Assembly: GCF_037975245.1 (NCBI RefSeq)
Contig: NC_092568.1
Coordinates: 23,853,501-23,917,500 of the forward strand
From: Apostichopus japonicus
Lineage: Eukaryota; Echinodermata; Holothuroidea; Aspidochirotida; Stichopodidae
Length of the DNA stretch: 64,000 nucleotides
Direction: 5' to 3'
How positions within the stretch are numbered: the first letter of the stretch is position 1; each line of letters opens with the position of its first letter. Made by a program: the position numbers and the translations under genes. This document shows positions 13,494-26,900 of the stretch, in pieces. The notes below the pieces were generated by a model that was not told where the DNA came from, ran no database searches, and saw nothing but the letters and a program-made list of their open reading frames with translations.

Positions 13494-14241
13494 CTTTCTC
13501 TTTCTTAATGATCACGTTGTCGTAAAAGAGGTGTGATCATACTGCCGAACACAAACCAATTGTCAACTTAGGCTAAAGTACGGGAAATTAGTCATATTGC
13601 ACCCAAATTCCGTTTTCCCATACACGTAACTTGTTCTCTTAGTCAACGCGACCCGACAACGTTAATATTGCCAACTCAACATGTACATTCAGTGTTGACC
13701 TCTTAAAAGCTATTAAAGATACGGTATACATCTTTACAGATCAATCCAGTCCATTGTAATATATATAAATAATTTCGCTGACTTTCTTTCAGTCCACATA
13801 ATTTAAAAATAATCAAGTTATTTTTCATTTTCGCTGAGATATTTTTATCTTTTTTACTATGTTGGTTTTTTCTTAGAGATTTGTTTTCATATCTAATGAA
13901 AATGTATCTGTAGTAGCCGCTGTTTTTTGGCCTAGATTGCTCGATATTATTGATAGTACAGGGGATAAGATTATTTAGTGAACATAATTGATGAAATATA
14001 TATACTGAATTAAAAAAAATAGGTTACAAAATAGTTTTTATAATATAAAATATTAACATTAACGAGTTTTGAGTTATTATTGTTATGTTATTAAGGTAAA
14101 ATTTAACTTATTTTATATCAGAAAAACCTTTTTGGGAGTGTTGTTTTCCACTGAGGGTTTTCCCCTTAACCCTTGCAGACACCAACATTCATTCATGACA
14201 GTGCTTAGCAAGGAGCTGGAAGGCGTACTACTCAAACCACC
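13494..14241. promoter_or_regulatory. Divergent promoter region between TRIP11 and MBIP
   Basis: The two start codons are head to head, 748 bp apart, so transcription probably starts in both directions from this interval. A CCAAT box lies at 13556-13560. On the minus strand the TRIP11 start codon sits in AAGATGGCTT (13487-13496), which resembles the YY1 motif often found over housekeeping-gene start codons. The sequence near TRIP11 (13500-13670) has more CpG than the AT-rich remainder. A CTTGCAG acceptor-like site near 14178 allows a spliced non-coding MBIP leader. The exact initiation sites are inferred. Confidence 0.6.
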
Positions 14242-17200
14242 ATGAAATCTGCTGATTTTGTCCAGCGTTTCTATGAGCTTATGTCTCAATTTTTAGATGA
14301 GGTTAGAACATTTGCTTGATTTCCTATAACTAAAGTTACTAAATAAAAAGAAAAAAATACATTTCTGTTTGGCGTTATTGAAAGTAAGGTGATATAGGCC
14401 TATACTCGCTTAGCATACACCTGTCTGATGTTCTGTTACCTACCACTACCAGGAATCAGATAAAGTAAAGTTGTGTACTATTCCAAACTTTTCATGTAGT
14501 AAAGATATGCATGCTATGGATGCTATGCAAATAGATGTCATTGTACTAGAATAACTTACTCAAATGTTTGTGACCAAGTGTTGTTGTAGAGTCCACAATA
14601 TCTGAGTCCCAGACACAGTGTTGAGATCCAAGACCCAGTCCTTAGATACAGCGATAGTGTGCCAAGTGACAAGCTTTAGTTACAGATCTTTTGTGAAATA
14701 GAATAATTCTTGATATTAGTTGATGAAACCTTATATTTTACAGGTTTTTTACATTTGTTAGGAAGTTCTGTCCTATTTTCTCTAGATTCACTATAATGAT
14801 GATGAAATATGTCTATGCTGATTATATTACAACCATCAAAATGTCCTCCTTTTCAGACTCATCTCTCTACGCAGTTAATGTTATCACTTAGTCAGCCTCT
14901 TTCTCAACACCCAACATCTTCAGACATATTTGCAGCTTCCCTTGAGAAACACATTTCAAGCCTCCAGGTAATGATGAGTAGATTCTGCAAACGGCATTCC
15001 ATAAAGTCTCTGAAGTCACTTCAACTTAAATGCCAATAGCTTGGTCATACTTACCAAGGGATAGAGTTGTAAAGTAGTTCTTCCTTTTTTTGGGAGTTAT
15101 TGACCGGGAGGAAGAAAATGGGAAAGAGAGGCAGAGTATTTATGGTCTATGTGACTTAGTGAAATGTGAATTGTACTGTTCAATGTACATTATGGAAGAA
15201 AATATTATATTAAAATATCAACTTTGCGTTCATGTTTGTAGGCTAACCTTTCTGCTCCCGCATTCATAAGCATAGGAAACAAAGATTACCCATGGAATGT
15301 TACCCACTAAGTGTCTAGTGCAGTTTAGTGTGTGATTTTAACTAACTGCTTTCAATAAATTGTTAATTAGTACAGTATATAAAAACACGACAATGCTTTA
15401 AAGTTAAGTAAAACAAAGAGAGAATGAGATGAAACAAATTGTGAAAAGATGGCACTTGAGTCAATGTTGGATAGATGCACCCCATTGAAAAGAAAATTTA
15501 ATTATGTGAATATTAAAAGTTCTGTTACAAGAAATAGTCTAAAGGTTTTTCCACTTTCATGCAGACCCTTCTTGGTACTGTCAAGGCCAGCATAAATGCT
15601 GCTTCAGATACTAAACCGGTTACCACAAGTCCAGTAAATCCAGAATTGGTTCAGATTGTTGCTAGCAGTAATGAGGTAAGTTTTCGCAAGTAATCGATGC
15701 TTGCAAACTCTACATGTATCGTAAAATTTTATTTTCAGCACCTAAATTTCCGCCTTAATAGTTTGCTATCGTTTGTATTTTTATTGTTGTTTTTGTCATC
15801 GTTGTTATTGTGTTTATTGTTTGGTTGGCTTGGTCTTTGAATTGGTTGTTTGTTTGGTGTAATAACTCAACCATGTATTGCTATCCATGTGAGGGAACTG
15901 CTTAGTTTTGAGAGTCAGTGGTATGCAAAGAAGACAAAAATACCACTCGTGGTGTAGGGTGCATCTTTTTTTATTTATTTATTTATTTTACAAAATTTCT
16001 ATAGCGCCTTATCCAATCAGAAATTGCTCTAAGGCGCTTTACAGTAAAATATATACAAACATGATATACAAATATATAAATCGTTAATGAAAGGTATAAA
16101 AAGGGTAGAAAATTTGTTATATATATACAATCTGACAATAAATTGTATAAAAACTGCAAATGGGAAATCAAAAATTATACATACAAAATTTAAAATATAT
16201 ATATAAGTGTAAAATTTAAAATTTTCAAAGCGTTATCTTCCTGTTTCTCATCATCTATATTCTTGTATCTACAGATTGAGAGAAGAATTCAGGCATTCAT
16301 GAACAGAAAACAGTCTGAAGTAGATGAGGCCAACTGTAGAGAATTTTGCAGAGTAGCCAGCTCCAACATCGTAGAAGACAGCTGTGCTCGTACCGACTCC
16401 GTCTTTACACCGAGAGATGGCTCCAAGAGTCATGTCAAAGGTACTGTATGGGATCCCTTAGAAGGGGTCACACTTCACAATTAGCTTGCCAAACTAGTCT
16501 CTGGTTCTTAGTGCATAAAGGCTATGAATGAAAGATTTATACTTGAAAATCCATATTGGCCATCCTAACTTGTTGTTCATACATTAAGCCTTTCATCATA
16601 TCTTTATCTGATTAAATTTGTCCCACATGTTCTTTTCTTACTGCATTTAGTGTGGGTGAAATCCTGCTTATGGTTATGGGATATTATCGTACCAAGTATG
16701 AGATCAAGTAAATGATTCTAGTGAGTTACAATCAATAGGCTGCATAAGAAAGACAGATAGAGAGAGCTAGTTTTTACTCGGCTACTGCAAGAAGGGTATA
16801 TTATATAAAACAAGGGTTAGAAGGGGAATAGGAGTAAGGCTTTTAGTGTATAAAGGTAGTGCAAAGTTCAGAGCTTTAGTTTCCAATTATTCTACTGTGT
16901 TCATGGTGACAAAGATAACTAAGAATAGCATCTTTGCAACAATTATGTAATATAGAAGATCTGCAACATATATAGAACATTAAAGTATCTTGTTGACATT
17001 TCCCAGTTTCTAGAGTAGCACATGCCTATGGACCACAGACAAGACCTCATCTCATCAATGCAGAGAATGTAAAGGTGGACATCACCACGCAGAGATCGCC
17101 ATGGAAACGAGAAAGGCATGAAGGGGTAGAAGAGAGGCTGCAAAATATGGAGTCGTTCTTAAAGTTAAGAAAAGGTAAGTTTTTACCACTGATGTATCGT

Positions 17201-17466
17201 TTGCTGAAACATAATTTGAAATTTTGGGTCAGAAGATCACAAGTATAAATTTAGGTTAAAGCCTGTCTTCAGCAGTTGGTATTTTGCAGCTAAAAGCCTA
17301 TCAGACACATTCTGTTGTCTTCCAAAGTTCCCGATCTGCCTAACTGCTTCAACTACCACACCCTGTACTGTATATATTTGTATCATTCTAAACATATATA
17401 TATATTTATATATATATATCTATATATACCAACCGGTTTCGTCCTTTTGGGACTCAATCTTTATTG

Positions 17467-17518
<52 letters not shown>

Positions 17519-20035
17519 GTGAATTTGACCGATTGATTAGTGCTGTAAGCATTAATTTGGCACCACTGACTCACTGACTTTTTCTGTATTTAGAATATTG
17601 AGAGTTAATGTTGCCAAATTTGTATTTTGATAGGTTTAGTGAACTGTAGATAACAATATTATGACATAATTCATATTTAATTCTATCCATTCTTACAGGA
17701 CAAAAGGTTCCTGAGAATGTTTACCAAAGAATGAAAGTTCTTGAAGAGAGAATCCTACAGCTGGAAAGTTTGTCTCCAGAATACTTCTCAATATCTGTAA
17801 GTTTTATTTAAACTACCTCAAAGCAGCTTATTGTGTTTCATTATTGTAAAGGGGTTTTTACTTGAGTCTAATGTCAAACCAAATCACTTGTTTCAAACTC
17901 TAGCCATTAGTTTGATGTTCCATTCATAATTTAAGATTTTTTTTTGGTCTCATCCCAAAGTGTAATTTACTCATAATCCCTTGGATACTATAAGAACCAT
18001 ATCCCAGAGCTTATTACTAAGAATGATGCAAATTATGCTAGCAATTATCCAACTGCTATATAGGTATCATGTAGGCCAACTGTTGATGTGATTTGGAAAA
18101 GTATACTTGCTTTTCAAGAAATTAAACATCTCTTGTAATTCTGATGCTCTACATACCTTAGAATTCTATATTTTCATCATGTCAGACTTTGCATTGCAAA
18201 CACAACTGACTAAAGAGTAATAATATATTAGTACTAAATAATAATCTCCCAAGTAATCCCACTATACCCTACCTCCTCCCCCCCCCCTCCCACCTCTCCA
18301 TTGCCTATGTTTCTTGTCTGTTTTGTAAAGCTTGTCAGTTTGTGTTTGATGAAAAACCTCCTAAAAAACGAAATGTCTAAGACTCACAACGTCTAATTAT
18401 TTTACAGAAAACTGCTTAGCTGGCTTGTTTCACCCAGAACAAAACAATGCTAGAACAGAAGCAAGTCACTGGTTTTAGTAAACTTTTATTTTGCTCATAG
18501 GACGTTATATATTCATCAAGGTGAAAAAGCAGATATCATAAACGTGGCAGGATTCTGAAAATACAATAAATTAATTGTTTACATATAAAGATTAAATCAA
18601 CATGTGCAGTATTTTGCCATACCAGGACATTATTTATCACTTTTTCAAAATGCTATGCAATTGCAAACATGTGTAGCAGTTTGTTGCACACAGTAACAAT
18701 ACTATTTTATATGGGAAGAAGTTTAGGGCCCTTAAACCTGCTACACAAACTTTGAACACTTAATTATTCACTGCACACTTTACAAAACATTCAGTTTACA
18801 TATAACAATCACACATATAGGATTTTTAAATACTGAAACAAACAAGAATATATAGCATTTAGACATAACACAACTGTTTAACTATTTCCTAGCTTAAGTG
18901 TTAGTTTGTTCCCTTTATGGAACATATGAAGCATATTGATACATTGTAATAGATGGTCTGTTTCCATCGTAAAGTAATACATAGCAATTAAGCACACACA
19001 CACACACAATTTTAATGACTACAATTTGTATAGCTATTACATGTACCCGAGCATTGTGTCAAACAAAGAACCCCCAAGAACTGAAAATGTCAAATGAAAA
19101 ATAATTCAGACATAATATAATGAACAGTTATTCTGACAAAGATTGGGGAGTTTATTCTTGGTGATTTCAAGTGGACTAAAAAAACAAAACAGAAATTACA
19201 AAAAATCAATATCAAACCAAACGAATGACATATAAAAGTGCAGTACTGAAGTTGGCAAATTACTATAAGCACACAAGTGATATACATTAATAGAAAGCCC
19301 ATGTGTTAATACTTAAATTGAAAACATGTCGCTGGAACAGTGATATATCATTTTATATTTAAATCTACTTCTTTAAAAAAATTACAACTTTATGACACTT
19401 GAATAAAACATATTACCATAATTCTCCAGAATGTCTCAACATGGTAATTTACATTGGTACTGAATTTTTGGCCTTAGTAATATCTATTCACCGTAAAGCC
19501 ACAGACAAAGTCTTTTAATGAAACACAAATCTATAGCATTTGATCTGATGCAAATCAATTGGCATTTTATTTGTGTTATCCAATTACAAAATACAATCAC
19601 ATTTACATTAAATGTATTTTAAGGTAGTTTGCTTCACTGAAACATGTTGTTCTTTCTCATATTGCCTATAATAACAGCACAACACTTAACATACATGCTA
19701 TGACTAGGTTTTTCCTTTAATTTCAATGCTATCTTTTTCCATTTATATGCAGAACAAACATAAAATAGCACACACAACTTATCGTTATTAATATATATTT
19801 TCACTAAATGTGAAACTAGGTCCTGTATTTCTTTAATATTACATTTTCTTCTTTTTTCTGCTCTTTCTCTCTCTCTCTTTTGAAACAGCCTTCAGCATTC
19901 AAACGTCAAAGACTGAGCCAGTCCACTTCAGACGACACGGATTTAGAAGAGATCAACAATAGAATTAAACAGCTTGAAGAATCCTTGAGAAAAAAGAAAG
20001 TCCCCTCGACAAATGATAACAAATCTCCCCCTTAG
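14242..20035 (+). CDS. MBIP: MAP3K12-binding inhibitory protein 1 (ATAC complex subunit), complete, 7 coding exons
   Basis: MBIP binds and inhibits the kinase MAP3K12/DLK and is a subunit of the ATAC histone acetyltransferase complex. Coding exons: 14242-14301, 14857-14967, 15565-15675, 16275-16440, 17007-17174, 17699-17796 and 19889-20035 (TAG at 20033). All have GT-AG borders and consistent phase, giving 286 residues against about 344 in human. Diagnostic blocks match vertebrate MBIP: NCREFC, SCARTDSVFTP, SHVKVSRVAHAYGPQTRP, VEERLQNMESFLKLR, VYQRMKVLEERILQLE and SPEYFS. The C-terminus is a leucine-zipper-like coiled coil ending in a basic tail. The ATG at 14242 has a good context (ACCACCATGA), and an in-frame TAG lies 12 codons upstream. 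The N-terminus is therefore shorter than in mammals. Confidence 0.93.
15968..16110 (-). mobile_element. LINE 3' end (CR1/L2-like) with (TAAA)n tail
   Basis: Read on the minus strand, the sequence runs through TGTAAAGCGCCTTAGAGC and GGCGCTATAGAAATTTTG and ends in AATAAATAAATAAATAAA. This GCGCT...TAAA tail is typical of CR1/L2-type LINE 3' ends, and a related 3' region accompanies reverse-transcriptase coding sequence at 25495-25925. No coding part remains. It lies in an MBIP intron, upstream of the exon at 16275. Confidence 0.55.
17395..17515. repeat. (TA)n microsatellite in two blocks
   Basis: TA-rich tracts at about 17395-17428 and 17469-17515 flank the hammerhead-like remnant in MBIP intron 5. 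TA tracts are common insertion or tail sequences of Penelope-like elements, which fits the interpretation of the central motif. Confidence 0.85.
17427..17458 (-). ncRNA. Decayed type I hammerhead ribozyme remnant (Penelope-like/retrozyme type)
   Basis: Minus-strand reading gives GTCC-CAAAA-GGAC as a perfect stem II, then the invariant CGAAAC, then a tiny stem III (CC-GGTT-GG) ending at a GTA cleavage triplet. This is the order seen in minimal hammerheads of Penelope-like retroelements. The other half of the core, normally CTGATGAG, is damaged: only TGAG remains after an apparent 2-base loss. The motif should therefore be inactive. No reverse transcriptase is present nearby. Confidence 0.5.
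17797..19888. other. Last MBIP intron
   Basis: This 2.1-kb intron is AT-rich. It contains a C-rich tract near 18272-18290, copy 3 of the dispersed repeat near 18620-18785, and a short (CA)n near 18991-19008. It ends in a strong polypyrimidine tract (CTCTTTCTCTCTCTCTCTTT) before the final exon. I found no additional exon. Confidence 0.6.
18620..18785. repeat. Dispersed repeat family, copy 3
   Basis: This copy resembles 8815-9010 and 9880-10080. It contains AAAATGCTATGCAATTGCAA, then TGTAGCAGTTTGTTGCAC, CAGTAACAATACTATTTTAT and a downstream TTTGAACACTTAATTATT block. It lies in the last MBIP intron, so the family is present in two neighbouring genes. Confidence 0.5.
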
Positions 20036-20934
20036 CAAATCCACAGCTTATGCCTTTGTTTGAAAGATGGAAAAGACGGGAAATATGTGTTAAAAACTGC
20101 CAAGACCAAAAGTAAAACAAGTTGCAAGAACATTCAAGCAAGCAAAGCTGTAACAGTATCGAGTTCCACAGTATCGATTCATTTGGTGTTCTTTTCAAAT
20201 TTAACGTGATGAAACTGTTAGATATTAAAAAAGGATAAAGGACTTTCTGATCCTTCATTTTCTTCACAGATATTCAAGGTGTTGTTCACTTGATCAACAC
20301 AATGTCTCAGCTAGAAGAAGAAGCATCCACATTGGCAGTACTTAAGAAGTTTGTAGATGAACGACCATTTCTTTGACTTTCTAGCATATTTTAGGCAATA
20401 CTGACTTTTTTTGTTCATTTCATTGGACTGTGTTCAGCAAATACCTGCTTCACTGAAGTATTTCTTATTTTGGAGATTAATAAGTATTATGCATATTAAA
20501 CATTGTCCAGATGCAATGCCATTTGGTTAAAAAGATCAAGATATTGTGTCTTCTTTGTGTTGGTTTCACATCTTTGGGCAATAATACAACATATTTTTTA
20601 CAACTTAAATTTGTTAGCATATACAAACTGCAAGTTCAGTCTACTACCACAATAAGTTCATTAAAAGGATAAAGTAAAAAGAAAACTTAGATGACAAAGT
20701 CATGACATCACAGGTTTCAATATTTTCTGTCATAAGTAGTTATCACATTCAAATCATTTGTCAAAAAATTGCACACATTACATGATCTGTCCTCTATAAG
20801 GTCTTGATTTCCTGACACCTGCAATTCAATGCTTCAACAGCCAACCCCTGACCTACATACAACCATTTTCTTGCAATTTTCTTCACCCTCCTCTTCCCAT
20901 CTTCTTGAAATGTGCAACAAATGAGACAAACCAC
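20036..20934. other. Convergent 3' region between MBIP and KIZ
   Basis: The two stop codons face each other 899 bp apart, so this interval must hold both 3' UTRs or their overlap. I found no canonical AATAAA that clearly assigns either polyadenylation site. No small gene is apparent. Confidence 0.6.
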
Positions 20935-23900
20935 TCAGTCATAGAAGTCAAAGTCATCTTTGTCATCCTCTACACCACCTGTTCCCATGGGAACGTCCAT
21001 TTCGGACTCTACTTCATCTAAATCTGAATCTTCGCCCCAGAATGCAGACGATCGTTGCAGAGCATCGCTCTTCCGCCCAGATGATTTCAGGCTTAAAACG
21101 TGAAAGAAAAAAATGAGTCGTAAGACAGAGAGACGTTAACAAAGATAATGTTAAGTGTTTATCAATACAAAGATTATCATTATTATTGTACGACGTCGTT
21201 ATTTTTTGCTGCTGTCCTCTCTTTCCTGTTTTACATTACAGTTCCATTCCAATACTGACTATATGTACTGTGTGAATCATTGCAGTGCAATACTGACTAA
21301 ATCTACTGTGTGAATAATTGCATTTCAATACTGACTATATCTACTGTGTGAATAATTGCATTCCAATACTGACTATATCTACTGTGTGAATAATTGCATT
21401 TCAATACTGACTATATCTACTGTGTGAATAATTGCATTTCAATACTGACTATATCTACTGTGTGAATAATTGCATTTCAATACTGACTATATCTACTGTG
21501 TGAATAATTGCATTCCAATACTGACTATATCTACTGTGTGAATAATTGCATTTCAATACTGACTATATCTACTGTGTGAATAATTGCATTCCAATACTGA
21601 CTATATCTACTGTGTGAATAATTGCATTTCAATACTGACTATATCTACTGTGTGAATAATTGCATTTCAATACTGACTATATCTACTGTGTGAATAATTG
21701 CATTTCAATACTGACTATATCTACTGTGTGAATAATTGCATTTCAATACTGACTATATCTACTGTGTGAATAATTGCATTCCAATACTGACTATATCTAC
21801 TGTGTGAATAATTGCATTCCAATACTGACTATATCTACTGTGTGAATTACTGCATTGCAAACACCCTTTCTCTCACATTCTTGGCTTGGTTTGATAGTTG
21901 AGTTTTTCTATATTTGTGAAATGTGTCACAGAAATGTAACCTAATAAGTTGTCCTTATGGTCTATACCAGGGATGGGCATGAAAGAACAAATCCTCAACA
22001 TGTGCACATTACATGCACTGCCTTGCTATAACACAACTTCCACAAATTTGGGAGTGTATAAGCTTTGGCAACCTGTGCTCTATACTGTATTAATAACATT
22101 ATCTTCTGAGTAAAGTCGACTTTAAAATTCAAATGTTTAATTCGATTCCAATACCTATTATCGATGGCGGATGGTACGTATCCTCCCGTCTCTCTTGGAG
22201 TCTCAGATGCTGAGCTGATGATGTCACTCTTCTCAGGTGAGGACATGTCCCCACTCCTGTCTCTCGGTGTGAGACTCTTCATCCCAGTCTCTTTCTTTTC
22301 AGTGTCTTTTTCAAGTTGACCAAACATATCCGATCCTCCCAGAGAGGACAAAACATTTCTTTTTGGTCTGTAAAGACAAAGAGAAATGTTATCAGAGAAA
22401 CAATTCAAATAACGGTTTCCACCGGTATCGCCTTCCCATGCCTGCTGGTACTTTGATACTAAAATTCTGAAGCATGATACTCCATAAGAACCAAAACATG
22501 ATATGACAGGGGTATTAAATCTCCATAGCAACATGATCATAGTTGTGACTGGTTAGGTATAGCTCTAAAATGTCAGAATCTGCTTGTCCTGACAATACTG
22601 ACACGCTTGAGGTATCAACCCGAGGTAGAAGAATATTCTTTAATGTGAAGCGCTATATAACTATAGATGTTATTATTATTATTAATTTCGGATGAAGATA
22701 TAATTCTGACAAATTTTTTTCAGCTGGAAGGCCGGACAGTTTGCAAACCCCACCTGGACGCTCACGTAAGAAAATAGATTACATGTTCGGAGAACTTTTG
22801 ACATATGGTGATCCTATGGTGATCCTATGGATCCTATGGTGATCCTATCTGAAACTCACCTGCCTCCAGAGGACCTCCCCGATGTAGGAGGAGTCACCAT
22901 GGCCGCCTTCTCAATCTCATCCTCATCTTCACTGCTGCTCTCCTCCAGCTCCGCCAAGAGACTTGCTGCATCTTTCGTTGGATTAGAAATCTCAGCTTCT
23001 TCTCGTTCCTCTAGCCTCCCCGACTTTGGTTGCATACCCTGCAACATTTGCTTGTATGCATCGGTCTCTGAAACGGAATATGTGGTACAGGGTTAACAGG
23101 CTGTGAATCAAACAATGCAAACAATATTTAGTGTTTATAGTTACCTTTGAACAGTTCTCTCAACACAAGATACAGCAGCAACTATTTATAATTCATAGTT
23201 TTCCAAAGTTTCTAAGTATTACACAAATTAAATCACAATTGATCCTACCAACGACATCCTTATAATTGCTTCACCAAAGTGATTGGTAATTATCAAGCAA
23301 TGACTAACCTCTTGACACTTTATCATTTTACTATTAACACTGTGCAAAGAAAAAAATGCATTATTTGGAATGAAAGTGATATATTTAGGCCTATCAACTG
23401 CTTTACTATGAAGGAAATAGCATTGAATAATGGCAAAAATTTACCAAAACCATCCCCAAGAAACTGCTTTAATAACTGAATATACTTCTCGTGCTGCACT
23501 GATTTTGCTCATTGAGCTCAGTCGGTAAAAAGTATCGATATCGTACCTCAGAATATGTCAAAGTTTTCTTGTTGATTGCTAACTACCTTCCCTCCTGTAT
23601 ACAGAGCCACTTTTGAATGTCACTTGTAATCAATTTGATCATTTGATTTACTTTTCAAATTTATAGGTGTTTATCAGTTGTACTTACACTATTTTTTAAA
23701 CAATTTTCAATGGATGCATTTTGTAAGTGGGAATAACCTGGTGGAAAATATCGTTTTTTCTTAAATCTTGATTTTACCTTTCAGAGGAACATCTTGGTCA
23801 AAGAAATTGTCATTATCTTCTTCATCACTACTTCCCTTCATCTCGCCAGTGGCATCGAGATTGAGTGGAGGCACTGCGGAGAATAACATGGAAAGGTTAT

Positions 23901-26900
23901 ATCAAGATCCACCTCTACCAGCCCTCCTCCCCCCCCCCAAACCCTCCACCCAATCAATCAATCCATTAAGCAAGCAAACAATCAACCAAAGAATTCCAAA
24001 TCAAGATTATAACATGAGTTTGATAATAGCACTAAAGCTAGTAAACCTTCTAAACCACATTTGAACAAACAGACACATTTGCATACAAAAGGCCTCTTCC
24101 TGGGCTGCACATCCTTAGCTAATTGAAAACAAATATTAATAGACATTGAACCATTCTGTTGTTACAATTTTGAGAAAGGGTAGGTGGGAAAGAGAATAAG
24201 GTGGCACATGTAATAGGAGCAAACAGTTTTTGTCCCTCTACCTCTCCGTTTCCCATCCCCTCTTTTGGGACTGAAATAGCTGCTTATACAATTTGAATTA
24301 TATCAAGAACAAATACAATTAACATAGAATAAAATTACCTTTGTCTTCTTCTCTAACATTACTCTCCAGCCTAGAAACCAGGTCAGTTGCTGCTGGGGTC
24401 TCTTCTAGAGATGTCTGTGTCAGGGAAGAATCATCCAAAGTCGGTTCCTCCACGGCGTCCTCTAAGAGATTGGTTACGACTCTAACAGCCTACAGTACAA
24501 AGAACAAAGAACAAATACATTACAAAAGCAAAACATACATTACTTTGAGTGAGACACAACAGTAACAGGTATTATAAATAGATACAGCTGTAGTGCTAAT
24601 AAAAGGCATAATTCTTTGCAGTGAACTTCAAGAGTTTTGAAGAGAAGCAAGACAGCTGGAATAAATGTTCAAACTTACTCAAAAAAGATATGGCAGTACA
24701 CCTGTGTCGGTGATTCAATTGGCCATATCATGTTACTGGCATTACCTGACTAGCCTGGATTATGAAACATGCATGGGTCCTTTTGACCAAACTGAGTTGA
24801 TTTCTTCCCTTAAGCCTTGAAGCAGCTGTAATTCAGTTTATTAACATAAGCTACGATCACTCTTCACAGTTGTTTACTGTCATAAATTATATTTCTCAGT
24901 TGTATCCTTTTAGGGTATAAACAATGCCATTTCTCTGAAGATGAAATCTTACTGCTTCTGTCACTCTCAAAAGGGTGTCTCAAACTGAAATCTTTGAGAT
25001 ACAGTTGTACAAACCAATTAATAAATTCTTTAAAATTATCAATTGACAATCTACGAAACTTTTCAACATACTTTTTCTGCCATGGTAGAGTCCTTAGATA
25101 CCATTAGTGGCGCCACCTTCTCTGCAATCTCTTCAGGTTCAAAGTATCCTCTCTTGATCAAGAATACCATGTGCTTTAAAGTTCTGTCCCAGTAAGGTAA
25201 AGCATTGGTGGTAATAGCAGATCTATATTCCAAAGAACACATAAAGCCTCTGTCTTTCTGATATTATCATACACGCTATAATGTGTTTACAAGTGACATA
25301 ACTGCAGAATGTATTTTTATATTAATAATAAAAGAAAGCCACTGTCTCAAGCTTCAGAATGTTTGCCACTGGATTAAATGTTCGACACAATTTCCCCGGA
25401 AAGAAAATAAGGAAAAGAAGTTTGTCTGAGTCTGTTTATATGCTGTCAGAGAGGTGTTCATGGGTCTAAGAGTTAAGCAAGCTATTGTATTAATACTAAT
25501 AATAAATTACATTTAGATAGGGCTTAATACAGCGTTTCAAAGCGCTTTACATAGTAGGAAAGAGACAAAGGAAAACAAGGGGAAAAAAAAAATAGGAATC
25601 AAACAGAAAAGTTTTAAGATGTCTCTTGAAAATACAAAGGGAGGGAGAGCCACGAAAGTGAAATGGGAGTTTGTTCCAAAGAGAAGGCGCAGCGAAAGAA
25701 AAGGCACGATCACCATAATGAGTGCGGGTATACGTGAACCAGGAGTGAAATGCAAATGCACATGATAGGAAGAGCAAAGCGAAACTGTAGTTGACCGACG
25801 CAAAGGAGTAAGAAGGTCAGTGATATATTGAGGGGCAGGCCCGTTGATCGCTTTGTAGGTGAGAAGTAGGATCTTAAACTGGATGCGCTGAGAGACGGGA
25901 AGCCTATGCCAATGCAATACTAAGAGTTACACATTGCCACAGAACTGTGGCTCTGTCTTCAGGGCTCTTCTCTTTTCTTCTGTATAAGGTACTACATATC
26001 CCACCTGGTCCGTTTAGCTACTGATTTGAAATGCACTAAAAACCGGATTAAAACTGTTAAATATGTTTTATTTCGACAAAGTCGGTATCTAATAGTTGTT
26101 GTGCATCAAGGAACACACTTAACAAAATTTCCAGTATCAGTAACTACATAAACATTAACTGTCATGTTGCATATACTTTTGACCTCTTTTACTTCATATT
26201 TCATATCAAACTTCCACAGTACTACTAACAAGATAAAAAAAATACACTGACCATGTGAGAGACAGGATTAAGGCAAGTGACCTTATACTATCAATGTCCT
26301 TAAAGGGGGTGGCCAGAAGTAGACACTTGAAATGTAGAGCCTAAACTCTTTCTTTTTGTTCCAAAGAAAACAAGATCAAATTTAATTTTTGGAAACTGGA
26401 CTTCTTTTGTTCTTCCTGCAGTTAATGTTCTTGTTTGATACATTCATGTTGTGTTTACCTCTTAGTTTGATTATTGAAACTGAATGACAATTTGGCAAAA
26501 CTACTTTTAAGCAAATAGTATTTTGTATTAAATTTAACAGATGCTCCGTACCTGATAGTAACTTCAAGGATTGGTCGGTCAGACTTTAAGACCTGGTCTG
26601 ATATTAAGTATCCTCGTGGAGATGCTTGAACAAGTAGAGGCAGCTCTTGCAGTAAGACACTACTCATGCTTGCTGAATCATAGGTGTCCATTGGCAGCTT
26701 GGAGTTAGCATCCCTAGGGGTAGAGAGATAAGAAACAACATTCATGGTAGTTAGCGTACTATAAAGAAGTATAGCATCTGCAAAACATAACAACATGAGT
26801 TAAAGGTGTAGTGTTGTAGACCCTTCATAACCTACAGGTCAACACTTACAGACTACAGGATGAATGAAAGTGAGGTTTAAACTTCTGCACTATCCTGAAT

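Noticed and set aside
25537-25917. A 126-codon open frame read as a host gene
   Set aside because: Its sequence is the C-terminal reverse-transcriptase block of a CR1/L2-like LINE and is frameshifted.
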